From Lineus longissimus (Eukaryota > Nemertea > Pilidiophora > Heteronemertea > Lineidae), in the NCBI RefSeq assembly GCF_910592395.1, contig NC_088316.1, positions 7,070,001 through 7,134,000 of the forward strand: a stretch of 64,000 nucleotides of DNA, written 5' to 3'. The stretch's first letter is position 1. Each line of letters starts with the position of its first letter. A program made the position numbers and the translations under genes. This document shows positions 53,101 to 64,000 of the stretch, piece after piece. Under the pieces are notes generated by a model. It was given only the letters and a program-made list of their open reading frames with translations. It made no database searches and was not told the DNA's origin.

Positions 53101-54066
53101 AGGACCGACTCTGATGAAGTAGTAAATAGCGAGTTATCCTGTTGGGTCGGGTTAGGCTCGAGGGCAGGCCATGCTAGGTTGCCCGGATGAGAGTTGGGTA
53201 GTAGAATGGTGGCGCAGGAGCTGTTGGAGCTGGTGCAGGGTAATGTAGGGAAAGTATTGAGGAACCAAAGTGAGGAGTTGTTAGCCCTGGCGCAGTTGGG
53301 TTAAGAGCGTCAGTTGGGAAATAAGTTTGGTGTCTGCTATTGGATTTGTGGTTAAGTGTTCGAAGTAGGAAGTGGATGGCGCTGATCCGAATGGGTGGTT
53401 TAGTGGTATAATTATGTAAGTGAGTTCACCGTATCGATCTTAGTGCATAATGTGTAGTGCATTCGCATGTATGCTCAAGACTATATAGGTTATTGATATA
53501 CCGAGGCCAACTCGGGCAGGTACACGTGTCGATGGTACAAATTACAGATTACTAATTACAAATCGTTTGTTGAATCAGTGAAAAATTTACTTTTTCATAA
53601 GATGAAAGTACAATAAGCATAAGTGCAGGGCAGACAGAATGTAAGGGGAAAGAGAGCACTAAGTAATTAAAGTAGTCAAATAATACTTAGATTACTTAAG
53701 AGTGAGAGAAGATTGGTGATCATAAATGAGGTGTATAATGTATGGTATGACTGTGGGTTGATCGGGCCCGGGCGGTGTGTTTCTTAGAAGGAAGGTAGCC
53801 AGGCCGTGGCTATTCTATTGTTCGGCTGGATTCGGTTATGATTTCGACAGAGCCGTTTTCATTGTCTCGTCGGAGTAGTAGTTTAGGGGGTTTCAGGTTG
53901 TTGTTTATGGAAGTTGGAATTGAACGTTTCCTGAGGTTTTACAGTAGGTTTCATGTAGCTCAGGCGAGAAGTTAGGGCGTGCACCACTGGCCTTGGAGCT
54001 TTAGGTTCGCTTTTTTGGGCGAGGACGTCAGGTTCGGCACACTTGTTCGATGATTGCGAAGGGATC
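53101..54066. other. Ngaro-like leader, no gene seen
   Basis: Long untranslated stretch before gag, G/T-rich on the plus strand. A weak open stretch directly precedes the gag Met. No specific promoter box identified. Confidence 0.45.
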
Positions 54067-55889
54067 ATGTCGTCTCCTAAGTATTGGTTACAGAAGGGTC
54101 ACTCCCTGCTGGGGGCGGACACGCTGCCGGTGATTAAGAGATTGAAATGTCTAAATCCAGATGATTTTGATCGGGCCCCGGAAATGCTGGCGAGTGTGTC
54201 GGAAAAGCATCTCCTGCATGCATACTCGAAGGATGAGATTGACAGGGAGGCAGTGGCGTTCATGGGTCACGAGGCATCGGTGAGTAACCGTTTTGCTCTG
54301 ATTGGGGAGGCGGGTCATTGATTAGGTTCAGGGTGTAACTTAGGTCGCCTTCCCCGTCCGGGGTATGTGGATTCGTTTTGTGGGGTATCGTTGTACACTC
54401 AGCGTACATTCGACCTTTCCAGCAGGGGGAATATTTCGGGAACTTTTCATCGGTTAGCGATGAGGATTGTTTGCCGAAAAGTAAGGTAGGGTGTCGTTAG
54501 CTTTGCGGAATTACGGTTTAAGCCTACATGTACCTTTGGGTAATTACGCAGGTGGAAAGACTGCTCTTGGTGTCGGGATGCATCTTAGATCAGGTGTTGT
54601 TGATGACGATGGGTATGCGAAGGCATTGAAATTAATACTTGTGTTACGCTTGGAAGGCGGTGTTACCGGGAATTTGGTGTGGTCTTGTTTGCTGACTATT
54701 TTTTATTTGTCTTGTTATAGTCTCTGTTGGAGATCGTCGACGCAGAGGATACAGTGGAGAACCGCCGTTACATGTTGCATTGTGCGGTGCTGCAGGCTAA
54801 TAACCTTCCCGCGGTGGCGGTGTCGGAGCCAGTGTTAGTGCATGAGCAGGCTACAGGGGGTGCAAAGGCGAGCACGAGTGGCGGGAAGCGTGCGGCGAAA
54901 GGAGTAAAGAGGGTGAGTGTCCGTTTTGAGCAGATGATAGTTTCCCAGTTGTTTGAGGTCAGGTATCAATCAAGATTGTGGTTTGGGGGAAGATTGAATT
55001 CGGATCAATGCTATATCTCGCAATAAGGGTTGGGCGTAAGGTTGGTGTAGTTACTTGGGCCGTTACTCGTAAGTTGGATTAAGTTGGCGGTTTCTGGGGG
55101 TCCGGGTCTGTGCTGGCGTCTGTGTTCAACGTTTTGGGGTGTTATTCCTTCGCCCGTTGTATGTACCTTCGAGGTTAGCATGCGTAAAACAGTAACGTTT
55201 TTATATTGTTTCAGGGTGTGGCGGGTGACGCCAAGTTGGTCGTAAGGGAACCGGCTGCGGGGCCGTCGTTTACGTCGTCGGTACCATCGGCAAGGTTGGA
55301 GGAACTGGAAAAATCCCTCAAGCAGATGAAGGAGGCGCAGGACACGGGCTCAGTCGACACAGCTCTTAAGCAGGTGAGAACCTTAGCGCTACGCAAGAGT
55401 ACGGATAATGGTGTGCTGCTTGCGGCGATGGAGACGCTGTACGACACCGCTCTTAGGGTGGATCACGAGGATGTGGAGTCATTCAAGGTGGCGCTTAAGA
55501 TGTGTCGGGAGAATGACTCCGGGGGTCAGCTACAATCACTGGTGACACGTCTGGTCGGAACTGAACAGGCACGGAAAGCACAGGTGGCGGTTGACTCTTG
55601 GCGTAAAGCTAAGAAGAAGGAAGAAAGGGAAAAGGAGGAGAAGGAGAAAAAGAACGAGTCGGGTTTCTCGGAGTATCTTGCGCCACCAAAATTTGGGTTT
55701 GGTTATAATAGCTTCAACAGAAGGAGCTTCAGAGGGAGGCGAAACTTCCGCAGTGCTTTTGGGAGAAGTGGGCCCAGCCCATACGGGAGGAATTGCTACG
55801 GCTGCGGGTCAAGTGCGCACCTACTTCGCTCATGCCCGCAGCATCAGTTTGGGTCCGCTACCACGAGTAATGGTACAAAGTCCGAGTAA
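54067..55889 (+). CDS. Ngaro-like Gag, three exons
   Basis: Exons 54067-54279, 54721-54912 and 55215-55889 have GT-AG borders and all junctions are phase 0, giving 359 residues. Exon 1 starts MSSPKYWLQKGHSLLGADT; exon 2 reads SLLEIVDAEDTVENRRYMLH then a Gly/Ser/Lys tail; exon 3 has LEELEKSLKQMKEAQD (coiled coil), ALRKSTDNGVLLAAMETLYD, a Lys/Glu-rich helix, an Arg/Gly/Phe-rich stretch (FNRRSFRGRRNFRS) and a single zinc knuckle CYGCGSSAHLLRSC. No stops. Gag should assemble the RNA particle. The intron-bearing structure is unusual for a retroelement gag, since splicing would remove the introns from a copied RNA. Confidence 0.75.
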
Positions 55890-56248
55890 TACTATCTTGT
55901 AGTTGTAGTTGGGAGATATATAGGTCAGTAAGCACTTACAAGAATAGGTTGAATGTTAAATAGAGGAGATGAGGCATATACTGGTGTTAATTTACAAGTA
56001 TGTTACTATATATCTCGGGCTCTGTGAGAGGTAAATAAAGGTTTTGAATTTCTATTCTTTCTCGTAGTTGCGTAATTTTTGCAGCCTGGTTGGGAGGGCA
56101 AGATGCTTTCTCTCCTGTTTCCTGGGACACTGATGCCCAGTTGGAACGGGAGGGGGAGGGTCTGGCCTTGCAGAAGTGTATCTGTTCCACAGTTGCCTGG
56201 GACTTGGGTCAAACACACTAGTTATGTGTTCCTTGCTGTGGTTTCAGG

Positions 56249-58614
56249 CCAACAGTCAGAGTGTACCAGCATGGGAGTTGGATTCTTCATTCAACCCGGT
56301 CGCGGCAACTGCAGGGCTGAGATCACCGAGATACGTGGACTACAAGGGCAGGCCCTTCCCCTCGGCTCGCTCGGATCCAGGTTTCTTGGCAAAAGAGTGG
56401 GGAGACCTCGGTAACAATTGGGAGGAACTACTGGACAACTTACCGCTAAGGGACCATCGGTATTTTGTCGCCGGTCAGCTACATCAGGAGGTAGCCAATT
56501 GGCAAGCTCTATTGAAATTGGTAAATGATGGGTCATCTCGGATGGTGGGAGGTTGGATAAAAGAAATGGTCGACATTTTGGACTTTTTTCAACCATTCAG
56601 TGGCTATTTCAATGGCGTCTTGTACGACGCACAAGTTCCACCGTCGCGGATCTTTAATAATTATGCCAACTGTGAGCCCCACAAGGAAGAAATAGCCAGT
56701 CACTTGGAAGAGGGTTTAAGGAATGGTTCCCTCAAGCTTCTGGGTAGAGTAGGCGAGATTCCTCCACCATATTGGTTATGCCCCTATTGATGATAATGGG
56801 AACTAGGAAGAATAGGTTGTGCCATGATGAAAGGTTCTTAAATCTTTTCATGAAACACATGCCGTTTTCACTGGAAGGTTCCGCTCTCATCCCGGTGTAA
56901 TGTTTTTGAGTGTTTCTATTTTTGAGTGTTTCCCCTCATTGTTTGGGAACGCTAAAAGATAGATTGACAAGTTTTTCTGTGTTTCCCCCTATTGAAAAGT
57001 CATGGTCTCTCTAGCTGCCTATTGTTTGGAAACACTGACACATGGGAAACAACCACAGATGTTACACCGGGTCTGATAGAGAAGGGGGATTTCATGGCAT
57101 CCACTGACGAGAAATTGGCTTATCTCAACGTATTTTTGTCTGAGAGGTCCAGAACCTTTTTTGGAATACAATTTGGTGGTTGGTACATGGTTTACAATTG
57201 TTTGCCGTTCGGATGGTCTTTGTCCCCCTTCGTTTATCAATCAATAGGAATGCAGGCAACGGCGTTTTTAAGATTGAAAGGAGTGATCACTACCCAGTAT
57301 CTGGATGACAGGTTTCTTGGCCCAGCAAAGTTTGTAACAGGTTCGAAGGTACAACAAACGGGGATCTCGATATTTTGCAACGCGGCAACCCTGTCTCTGT
57401 TAGGCTACACCATTGAATTTCTGAAGAGTTTATGGTTCCCGTCCTGCTCACTACTGAACCTTGGGTTGATAGTTCACTCGGTTTCAAGGCAATTTCAGAT
57501 CCCTGCGGATAAGAAACTGAAATTTAGAGAGTTGAGGGAACAGATTTTGGCAGAGTCCGTGGTTCCCGTAAGGACTTTGCAAAAGTTCATGGGCAAGTGC
57601 GTTTCGTTCAAAACTTGTGTTCCTGCTGCAAGTCTTTACATCCGGGCAATGGCCATTGAAATCGGTCGGTCAGGGAAAGCCGAGGCAGATATTCGGGTTG
57701 AAGGGGACTTGAGAGAGGAAATAGCGTTCTGGCGCTTCCTGGATGATTTTTCGGATTGGGCCAATTGGCGGGGTGAGCGCCATGTGGATTTGAACTTGTC
57801 CACGGATGCCAGTGGATTCGCTTGGGGGGCCTCCCTACCCGATGGTCGGGAGGTGCATGATTTCTGGCCACGGGATGACAACAGACCCATCCATTTGAAG
57901 GAGACTGATGCTTTGTTAAAGACTCTGCAGGCGATTCCTGAGTGCTTACGGGACAAACAGGTAGATGTATATGTGGACAATCAGGCGTTGGTAACGGCAT
58001 GGGCTAAGCAGGGGGCTAGGGACCCTCCGTTGGTCAAGCTACTCAAGTCCATATTTCCGGTCATTTCTGGGCTAAATTGCGATATGAAGCTAACTTACGT
58101 GCCTTCGAAGGAGAACGCGGCGGATGCTGCTTCTCGTAAGTTGTCTCCGAGAGATGTGAGGTTATCAGTGGAGGCTTGGTCGAGGTTGGATAGGTTGTTT
58201 GGCCCTCATACCTTTGATTTGATGGCATCAGATTCCAATGCAATGCTAAATAGGGATGGTAATGCGTTGCCGCCTTTCACGCCTTATCCACTTCCGAGTT
58301 CGGTGGGGGTTAACGTCTTCACGAAGATACTTTCCGGCACGGAAAATTACCATTGTTTCCCGCCTTTTTGCATGATAGGTTCGGTCTTGTTTTTCGTGTT
58401 GCATGAAAACCCAAGGCCACTCCGGGTAACCTTGGTAGTTCCGCAGCCATCCCCTCTTTCGTTCTGGTGGCCGGTGTTGATATCAGTGGCAAAGTCGGTT
58501 ATTGTCCTTGGTCGGAGAGATGATCGCAATGTGCTAGAGGTCCCGTCAAAGTGGGGTTATATCTCTTCGCCATTGTTGTACCCCTTGTTGGCAGCTAGAC
58601 TCGTTCTAGAATAA
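56249..58614 (+). pseudogene. Ngaro-like reverse transcriptase-RNase H, broken
   Basis: After an acceptor at 56248 the frame reads GLRSPRYVDYKGRPFPSARS, DILDFFQPFSGYFNGVLYDA and GSLKLLGRVGEIPPPYW, stopping at 56790. The next RT block (LCHDERFLNLFMKHMPFSLE) is in another frame at 56815-56900, followed by about 90 bp of unrelated T-rich sequence. RT resumes at 57030: KGDFMASTDEKLAY (motif A Asp), FGWSLSPFVYQSIG, then TTQYLDDRFLG (catalytic DD). RNase H: LSTDASGFAWGASL, HLKETDALLKTLQ and VDVYVDNQALVTAW, with AADAASR; then FDLMASDSNAMLNR and FPPFCMIG. Stop at 58614. Motifs are of the Ngaro/DIRS RT group. Confidence 0.85.
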
Positions 58615-58631
58615 GGGGTTAAGAGCTGATT

Positions 58632-59930
58632 GTGCGGGGGCTTAGGAGTAGGCGGCGGCAGTTGATCGTAGTTTATTGTGTAATAGCGTTTCTTCTTGTT
58701 CTCCTTCAGAGAGGTGCCCATGGTCGGCAGTCGGGGTTGGATGTTGCTGAATTGCGCAGACGGGTCGATTCCCTGATTGACGGGTTCAAATCGTCGTGTT
58801 ATCAAATACGCAAGTCGAAACTTCAGAAGAATTTGGAACTATTCTTGGGCAATCTCGGGAAGGCTCTTGATACATGTACTCCGGATGATATCTGCTTATA
58901 TCTGGCATGGGCCGATAGAGACGGGAAAACAGCGGTGCATGTTATACAGTGCCCGGCTATTGGTCAGAGATTACCCGCATGTACCTGCCCGAGGAGGTTA
59001 GCGTACGGCACGGTGGCATCCAAGATCTCACAACTTAGGGACATTTTTGATCGTTTGGGAAAGCCTAATGGGTGGTGCTCTGCCGGGCAGGGGAATCCGG
59101 TTCGTTCGGATCAGGTTGCAATTTATTTGAGACAAATTCGTGTAGAGCAGAGCAAAGCCCATGTCATGGTGTATCAGGCGAGGCCTTTGTTCATATCGAA
59201 ACTGCTTTTGCTGGCAATGTACATAGACAAGGAATTAGACCGACAGGATATCCCTCTACACACGAAGTTTGTTCTGGCTAGGGACCAGGCTATGTTAAAA
59301 TTAATGTTTTTTGGGGGCGACAGGGCCCATGATGTGGGGGTTATGTTGTCGCAGGAAATTCGGGAATTGCCTGCGGGTGCGGGGTTTATCATTAAGCATA
59401 CCTGGGGGAAGACCCATCGTGTAGATAATCCCAACATCTTTTCGGTGTTTCGTTCGAGGGTAGCTATTGTGTGTCCTGTCTAGGGTTTGAAGACGTATTT
59501 TCAGGTGGCCACTTCATTCGGCGTGGATTTAAGTACGGGTTTTCTGTTTAGGCCTCTCGCGCGCCAGAGAGTTGCTGATAGTCCCCTGACATATGAGGTC
59601 ACATATCAGAGGTTAAAGTACTATTTGGGGAAAATAGAGGCTGATGAGGGGGAAACCCCTCATAGTTTGAGGGGCGGCTGTGCGATATCGATCCGTTTTT
59701 TGTCATCCAAAGGGGTGCCTTCACAGCCAGATATCGAGGCCATGATGGATCATATTGGTTGGTCTTCCGAATCGTCGGCTTCACACTATGCTAGGGCAGG
59801 GAAGCTCGACCAGACAGCTAAAATGGCCGCGATTATGTCGTCAGCCACTTTTGAGGACTGGAGGCAGGTAGAGGGAGAATATATCGAGGAATGCGGTCTG
59901 CCGAGTCCATTTCCTCATCGGAAGGTGTAG
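58632..59930 (+). pseudogene. Ngaro-like tyrosine recombinase with one stop
   Basis: Core-binding part LRRRVDSLIDGFKSSCYQIR, ICLYLAWADRDGKTAVH, SKISQLRDIFDRLGKP. The catalytic part has the first Arg in FFGGDRAHDVGVM, then KHTWGKTHRVDNPNI. A TAG at 59481-59483 splits VCPV from GLKTYFQVATSFGV in the same frame (CAG to TAG likely). Downstream are the H-x-x-R box in ETPHSLRGGCAIS, Trp in DHIGWSSESSAS and Tyr in HYARAGK. About 430 residues if read through. The enzyme integrates the element by recombination without target duplication. It starts 17 bp after the RT-RNase H stop. Confidence 0.88.
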
Positions 59931-60221
59931 AGTAGTGTCCGATGTGGAGGAATATGGTTGGAAAGAGTGTACATATTTGGGATGTAGTGTTAGCATTGTG
60001 TACTGAATAAATGGTTATCACTTAGAGATTGACATTGTTAGTGTTTTAGAGGGTTCGTGGGTTTGGGGTGTTTATTTGGTATGAGTTTTATTGAGTGATG
60101 GGGTTTAAGGTGTGGAGTATTTGGAGAGGCAATACAACTCATATCAGATAATCACCCCAAATATGAGGGAATCCCTATCATGACAGTAGCGTCCGGATGG
60201 GTTAACTCGTAGCGTTCGGAG

Positions 60222-60556
60222 AGAGAGCGATCTCATGTCCATTACTTAAAGGCACAGAGCATGCATATGATGATGCACCGCTTTGGATACTTTGTTATCC
60301 GAAGTGGTGTGACGTCGAGAACACGTGATTGGAAATCATCGGATGGGAAGGAGAAATGTCAGTGCGCGTTGTGGGTGTTGTTAAAGTCTCAAGGTGTCTC
60401 CAGTGAGTTGTGTGTCGAGCCCACCCACCCTTCCCTTAGCTGGAGTCTCTCGTGCGTATCATGTAGGTGCTTCGTGCCGTGAGCGATCTCATGTCCATTA
60501 CTTAAAGGCACAGAGCATGCATATGATGACGCACCGCTTTGGATACTTTGTTGTCC
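60222..60556 (+). repeat. B1-A2-B2 terminal repeats of the Ngaro-like element
   Basis: B1 60222-60295 and B2 60483-60556 are about 74 bp each and differ mainly at GATGATGCACC versus GATGACGCACC. A2 (60296-60331) matches A1 at 52527. A unique stretch of about 150 bp lies between A2 and B2. Confidence 0.85.
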
Positions 60557-61070
60557 TTTGGCCTGGTGAACAATGTATTTCTTTTGTTCATGAGCAGCCA
60601 AAAGGAAATAGCTCCCCATAAAACACAAAGCTTTGGCCAAGGGCAGTTTTTTAAAGTTTTTTTAAGTTAAATGTGTAAAGAACACTGTATTATCTTGGAA
60701 TCAATAAGCATTTAAACACAGGAGAAAACTGCAGTCTCCTCGGTCCCGACTAGCTCAATACAGAATGAAATAAAATTGTTGAGAACGGAAACCAATTCAA
60801 AACTGTCCTGACCTGTTGTGGTTCCATAATACGTGTACTTTTCACTTGTTCACAAAAAAAGGACAGTTATAAAATGTACATGTCTATTCTCCTGGAAACC
60901 TTCGATAAAAACTAAAAATTGCAGTCTCCTGGCAAAAGGAACAAAAATTACTGAGCACATGAATATAAAACACACATCAATAGTGTCATTTCAGATGCAT
61001 GTACAGTCACCTCAACACCACAGGGCAACACAAGTTTGCTGTACCAGTTACTGGAAATTGAATGAATAGC
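60557..61070. other. No gene seen
   Basis: AT-rich spacer. Two stretches share AAAACTGCAGTCTCCT and AAATTGCAGTCTCCTGGC (60724 and 60919), a weak duplication. Confidence 0.45.
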
Positions 61071-61985
61071 CTATTGTTTGTCTTTTAAAGAATTGTAATA
61101 TGCAGACTTCAGTTCTTTCAGTTTGTCATTTGAATAAACTCTTGTCTGAGCCTCCCCCTCCTTTGACTTTACAAGCAGCATTGCTTGCAATGTATCTGAT
61201 CCTAGACTTGACCTGGTCCAAGTTTTGTTCGCCCGAACACTGGAGAAAACTCGTTCACACTGTGAATTGGAATGAGGTATGGTCAGTATACCCAGGATCA
61301 CTCTCGCTAAATTTCTGAACCGTGGCTCCCCTGCACCATCTGACAACTTTCCTATCGCAACCCAGATCTTATCGATTTGGTCACAGTTACAGCTTTCGGG
61401 AAGCTCTTCCATTGCTTGATACTCGGCAAATTATATGGCTACTGTTTCCTTCGAAACTCCTGAAAGTAAAATGTTGATTGATATAAATTTTAAGTACATT
61501 GTTTGATATGAAGGCATTTCTAATTCTATCAAGTTCTGTTCAAAGTGTGTTGTATGAAAATCAACTGTCAGTGTCACATATTCTTTTATTTTCAGTCCAA
61601 GAAATGTTCTACACACCACAAAATATTATTATTTTGTGAATGACTTCGTTTGCAAATCAGAACAGAAAAAATTAAGGCTTTTAATTTCCCTTTATTTGTA
61701 TCTGTCTAAGTGAATTAAAGATAGAGATCAAAGGAAGCACAGAATCAGTGATTTCAGTGGGAAGTCCATTAGTCTTATCCCAATGTTAGATAACAATGTC
61801 ACCAACATAACCAATGATAATTAGACTCACTCACCTTCAGGTAATAAACAGGGGTATCTGTTCAAGAAGTACATCAGGTCTGCATTGGCGACACCATTTA
61901 TACGCAAAGTGACATCTGCCACCTCAGCATGCTGAAGAATCTGGTCATCTACTCTCTTAAATCCATGGAGTCAAATTTGACACTT
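61071..61985 (-). pseudogene. hAT transposase C-terminal remnant, two exons
   Basis: Exon a (about 61985-61835) reads RVDDQILQHAEVADVTLRIN then YFLNRYPCLLPE and splices at a GTGAGT donor to exon b (61459-61071). Exon b reads VSKETVAI, an in-frame TAA, FAEYQAMEELPESC, WVAIGKLSDGAG, and the hAT dimerisation signature: FRNLARVILGILTIPHSNSQ, CERVFSSVRANKTWTRSSLG, LQAMLLVK, then a short tail. The junction is in phase. The catalytic core and BED finger are not found in the window, so this is a 3' remnant with a nonsense mutation. Confidence 0.8.
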
Positions 61986-62004
61986 TCTTGACACTTTCAT
62001 GGTG

Positions 62005-62405
62005 CCCGATTAGTGACGACACCGTGCGGTATCGACACCACGATGGTGTCAAAATGTTATTACACTACTGATGGTGTCACTTTGGTGTCATTTTTGTTGA
62101 CACCAAATGGGGTCATTTTCCAACCTCTTTCAGTGTCGAAAATGACACCACTGTAGTGTCATTTTTGTTGACACCAAATGGAGCAGTTTCCAACATCTTT
62201 CAGTGTCGAAAATGACACCACTGATAGTGTCATTTTTGTTGACACCAAGTGGAGCAGTTTCCAACCTCTTTCAGTGTCGAAAATGACACCAAATGGGGCC
62301 GTTTTTCCACCCTCTACTAGTGTCGAAAAGGACACCACTGGTGGTGTCGCAATGGTGCAATTTCTTGGCACCAAATGCCCGAGTCGTCTCCCAACCATTT
62401 CATGG
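62005..62405 (+). repeat. Tandem repeat of palindromic GTGTC/GACACC units
   Basis: About four imperfect ~60-65-bp units of TTTTTGTTGACACCAAATGG, (A)G.A(G)TTTCCAACCTCTTTCAG and TGTCGAAAATGACACCACTG. GTGTCA and TGACACC pairs give many short hairpins. The apparent frames on both strands are by-products. Confidence 0.85.
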
Positions 62406-63285
62406 TGTTGACAATTCCACTTTAGCGAGTCAAACGCTTAAGAGCCAGTTTTTATAAGAATCAGGCAAGATCCTATTAGAGGGTGATTCATGACCCTCTC
62501 AGATTTCTTCCAAAATTTTTATATTGGTAGATATATGTTAATAACGGACGGAAATCACATTTTCTATCCTCAATAGGGTCCGCTTTTTTTTTAGGGGCCC
62601 CTGGAATATTGGGGTCAAAATGGGCCTAAATGGCAAAATAACCAAAATGTGGTTTTCAAATGCTGGTATTTCTGTGTGCCCTTATTGAGCCACAGAGATT
62701 TTCATGCGTGTAAGTCTATTGGGTATTGACTTTCAGAAAATGTGAAAATTTTGGCGGCTGACTTAGGGCGCAGCCCATAGGTGGCGCTGCAAAACGCGAC
62801 ATTTCGAAATTACACACACCTTCAGAGAGGTTGTGTGGCTTGCGCCCTAAGTCAGCCAGGGTGTTTCATGCGTATTATGATACATTAGCACCTACTGCTT
62901 TGATTTAAAGGAAATTTACGGCGGCTGACTTTGGGCGCACAAGTATAGGGGGCGCTTTTTGCCGCCAAAAGGTGAAATTACCACCTTTTCGCACAACAAG
63001 TTCTCCATGCGCCCTAAGTCAAAATTGATCAAATATAGCTAAAATGGTCCCCCAGCATCTCTAGTACCAGTGGTTAGGAGGGTTTCATGGCTGGTTTGCG
63101 TATTAACCCTTTTGGCACCGTTTTTTGTCGGGACACTAGACAAAAAGGCCAAAAATGGTAAACTGTGAACTTTCTCCGATATTCATGAAACTTACAGGAT
63201 AACTTCCTTGCGTTAAAGAAAGTATTTTTTGTGAGTTTTAGGTCAAGGTGGCAAGCTACTTGGTGGCAAAATTGAAATTTGACAG
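62406..63285. repeat. Segment with alternating GCGCCCTAAGTCAGCC motifs, no gene
   Basis: GGCGGCTGACTTAGGGCGCA (62752), its complement TGCGCCCTAAGTCAGCC (62842), GGCGGCTGACTTTGGGCGCA (62921) and GCGCCCTAAGTCA (63009) alternate in orientation, with AGGTGGCGCTG / AGGGGGCGCTT next to two of them. Otherwise featureless. Confidence 0.7.
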
Positions 63286-64000
63286 AATGAAATGGCCAGG
63301 GCCATTGTGCTCACCTCATGTGGAGGAAAGATGGATAAAGAGCATGGTATTGTGTCATGTAGTGTTAGGTTTGATGTAGGTCCAAGCAATTACAATTTCC
63401 CCAAAATGGCCAATTTACAGTACATTCGACCTCTGTGACCTTGAAAAGTAGGTCAAATCAAGGAAGACCCGGGTGACACATTGAATGGTTGTTAGAATTA
63501 GATGTACCTATGATATAAAATTGGTGCCAATCGGGCAAGTCATTACTAGGAATAATGGCATTTTGAAGAATTTAGGATTTGGCCCCCTCCCTGGAGGCCA
63601 AACGGCAAATCAGATCGCACCAAACTTCGGTACCTGAGATCACCTGACCAAGGGGTACATGTGTACTTAATTTGTGATCAATAGTCATTGCAGTTAAGAA
63701 ACATGCCATAGTTACGGCCTGACGGCGAATTTTCGCCATTTGACCTCTGTGACCTTGACAAGAAGGTCAAATTAAAAACCTGTGTGACATATACTGTATG
63801 GTGGTTAGATGTACCCATGATATCAAATTGGTGGCAATCGGGCAAGAAGTTAAGGAATAATTACATTATTAAGGTTTTTGGATTTTGCCCCCTGGTGGTC
63901 AAGTGGTGAATCATATTGGACCAAACTTCGGTCCCTGACATCACCTGACTAAGGGGTACATGTGTACCAAATTTGGTATCAATAGTCATTGCAGTTTAGA
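63286..64000 (-). repeat. Inverted, truncated copy of the ~300-bp-module repeat
   Basis: Reverse complement of 1-824 and 45700-46516, starting at the family 3' end (AATGAAATGGCCAGGGCCAT) and running off the window. Small differences include an extra T in GAATTTTCGCC. Its reading frames match those of the other copies only because of sequence identity. Confidence 0.85.

Larger units (their letters stand above)
52527..60556 (+). mobile_element. Ngaro-like tyrosine-recombinase retroelement with split direct repeats
   Basis: The segment TATCCGAAGTGGTGTGACGT then CGAGAACACGTGATTG is at 52527 (A1) and again at 60296 (A2). A second segment, GAGCGATCTCATGTCCATTA onward to CTTTGGATACTTTGTT, is at 60222 (B1) and 60483 (B2). 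The order A1-genes-B1-A2-B2 is the split direct repeat layout of Ngaro-type elements, as opposed to the inverted repeats of DIRS. Genes in order: gag with introns, RT-RNase H, tyrosine recombinase. An RT break near 56790-56990 and a TAG in the recombinase make this copy defective. Confidence 0.85.

Noticed and set aside
55211-58000. Minus-strand frames opposite the Ngaro-like gag and pol, up to 130 codons
   Set aside because: Antisense shadows; the plus strand has RT, RNase H and zinc-knuckle motifs.
62159-62411. 77-79-codon frames on both strands
   Set aside because: They arise from the tandem GTGTC palindromic repeat and translate to the same repeated peptide.

Overview
The window is eukaryotic and almost entirely made of transposable elements. 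Genes have GT-AG introns, reading frames are short and widely spaced, and no rRNA, operon or ribosome-binding architecture is visible. The mix (Kolobok, animal-type EnSpm/CACTA, bipartite PIF/Harbinger, a PHD/FLYWCH Mutator element, DIRS and Ngaro-like tyrosine-recombinase retroelements, BEL/Pao, hAT, piggyBac-like and Tigger-like MITEs) is what I would expect from a marine invertebrate such as a non-vertebrate deuterostome or a spiralian. The species cannot be named from sequence alone, and I found no convincing single-copy host gene.

Layout. 1-824: incomplete copy of a repeat with ~300-bp modules, seen again at 45396-46516, 50637-52260 (diverged) and, inverted, 63286-64000. 1323-5994: Mutator-like element with a 650-residue PHD + FLYWCH + MULE transposase (minus strand) and subterminal arrays of an AAATCGTCCCC box. 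9210-14502: Kolobok element with TTAA target duplication, an 11-exon THAP transposase (plus) and a convergent two-exon gene for a P2X7 C-terminal (ballast)-like zinc domain (minus). 15389-20602: DIRS-type element (gag, RT-RNase H, tyrosine recombinase, all minus) with a palindromic terminal region. 20775-21815: terminal-inverted-repeat element without a gene. 21996-25927: PIF/Harbinger with ATC target duplication, a transposase and a convergent Myb/SANT gene, and a 1.05-kb Tigger-like MITE in the Myb intron. 26124-34537: a minus-strand graveyard of fragments: an unnamed basic protein, an envelope-like piece, a Ty3/Gypsy gag with primer-binding site, two DDE-like or uncharacterised transposon proteins, and a BEL/Pao integrase. 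34538-46788: a 12.25-kb EnSpm element inserted exactly within the BEL frame, carrying its C2H2 transposase and a multi-exon SAM-domain-like cargo gene; three later insertions sit inside it, two of them cutting the transposase frame. 46789-52526: unidentified reading frames, a hairpin-rich satellite, a hAT-like MITE and another copy of the ~300-bp-module repeat. 52527-60556: Ngaro-like retroelement with split direct repeats, a three-exon gag, RT-RNase H and tyrosine recombinase. 61071-61985: hAT transposase remnant, followed by tandem and inverted repeats.

Nearly every coding unit carries at least one stop, frameshift or insertion (the Harbinger transposase, Mutator transposase and Ngaro-like gag are the cleanest), so most elements look immobile on their own. 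The order of insertion can be read directly: EnSpm went into BEL, then a TTAA MITE, a CATTACC-ended element and the ~300-bp-module repeat went into EnSpm; separately, a Tigger-like MITE went into Harbinger.
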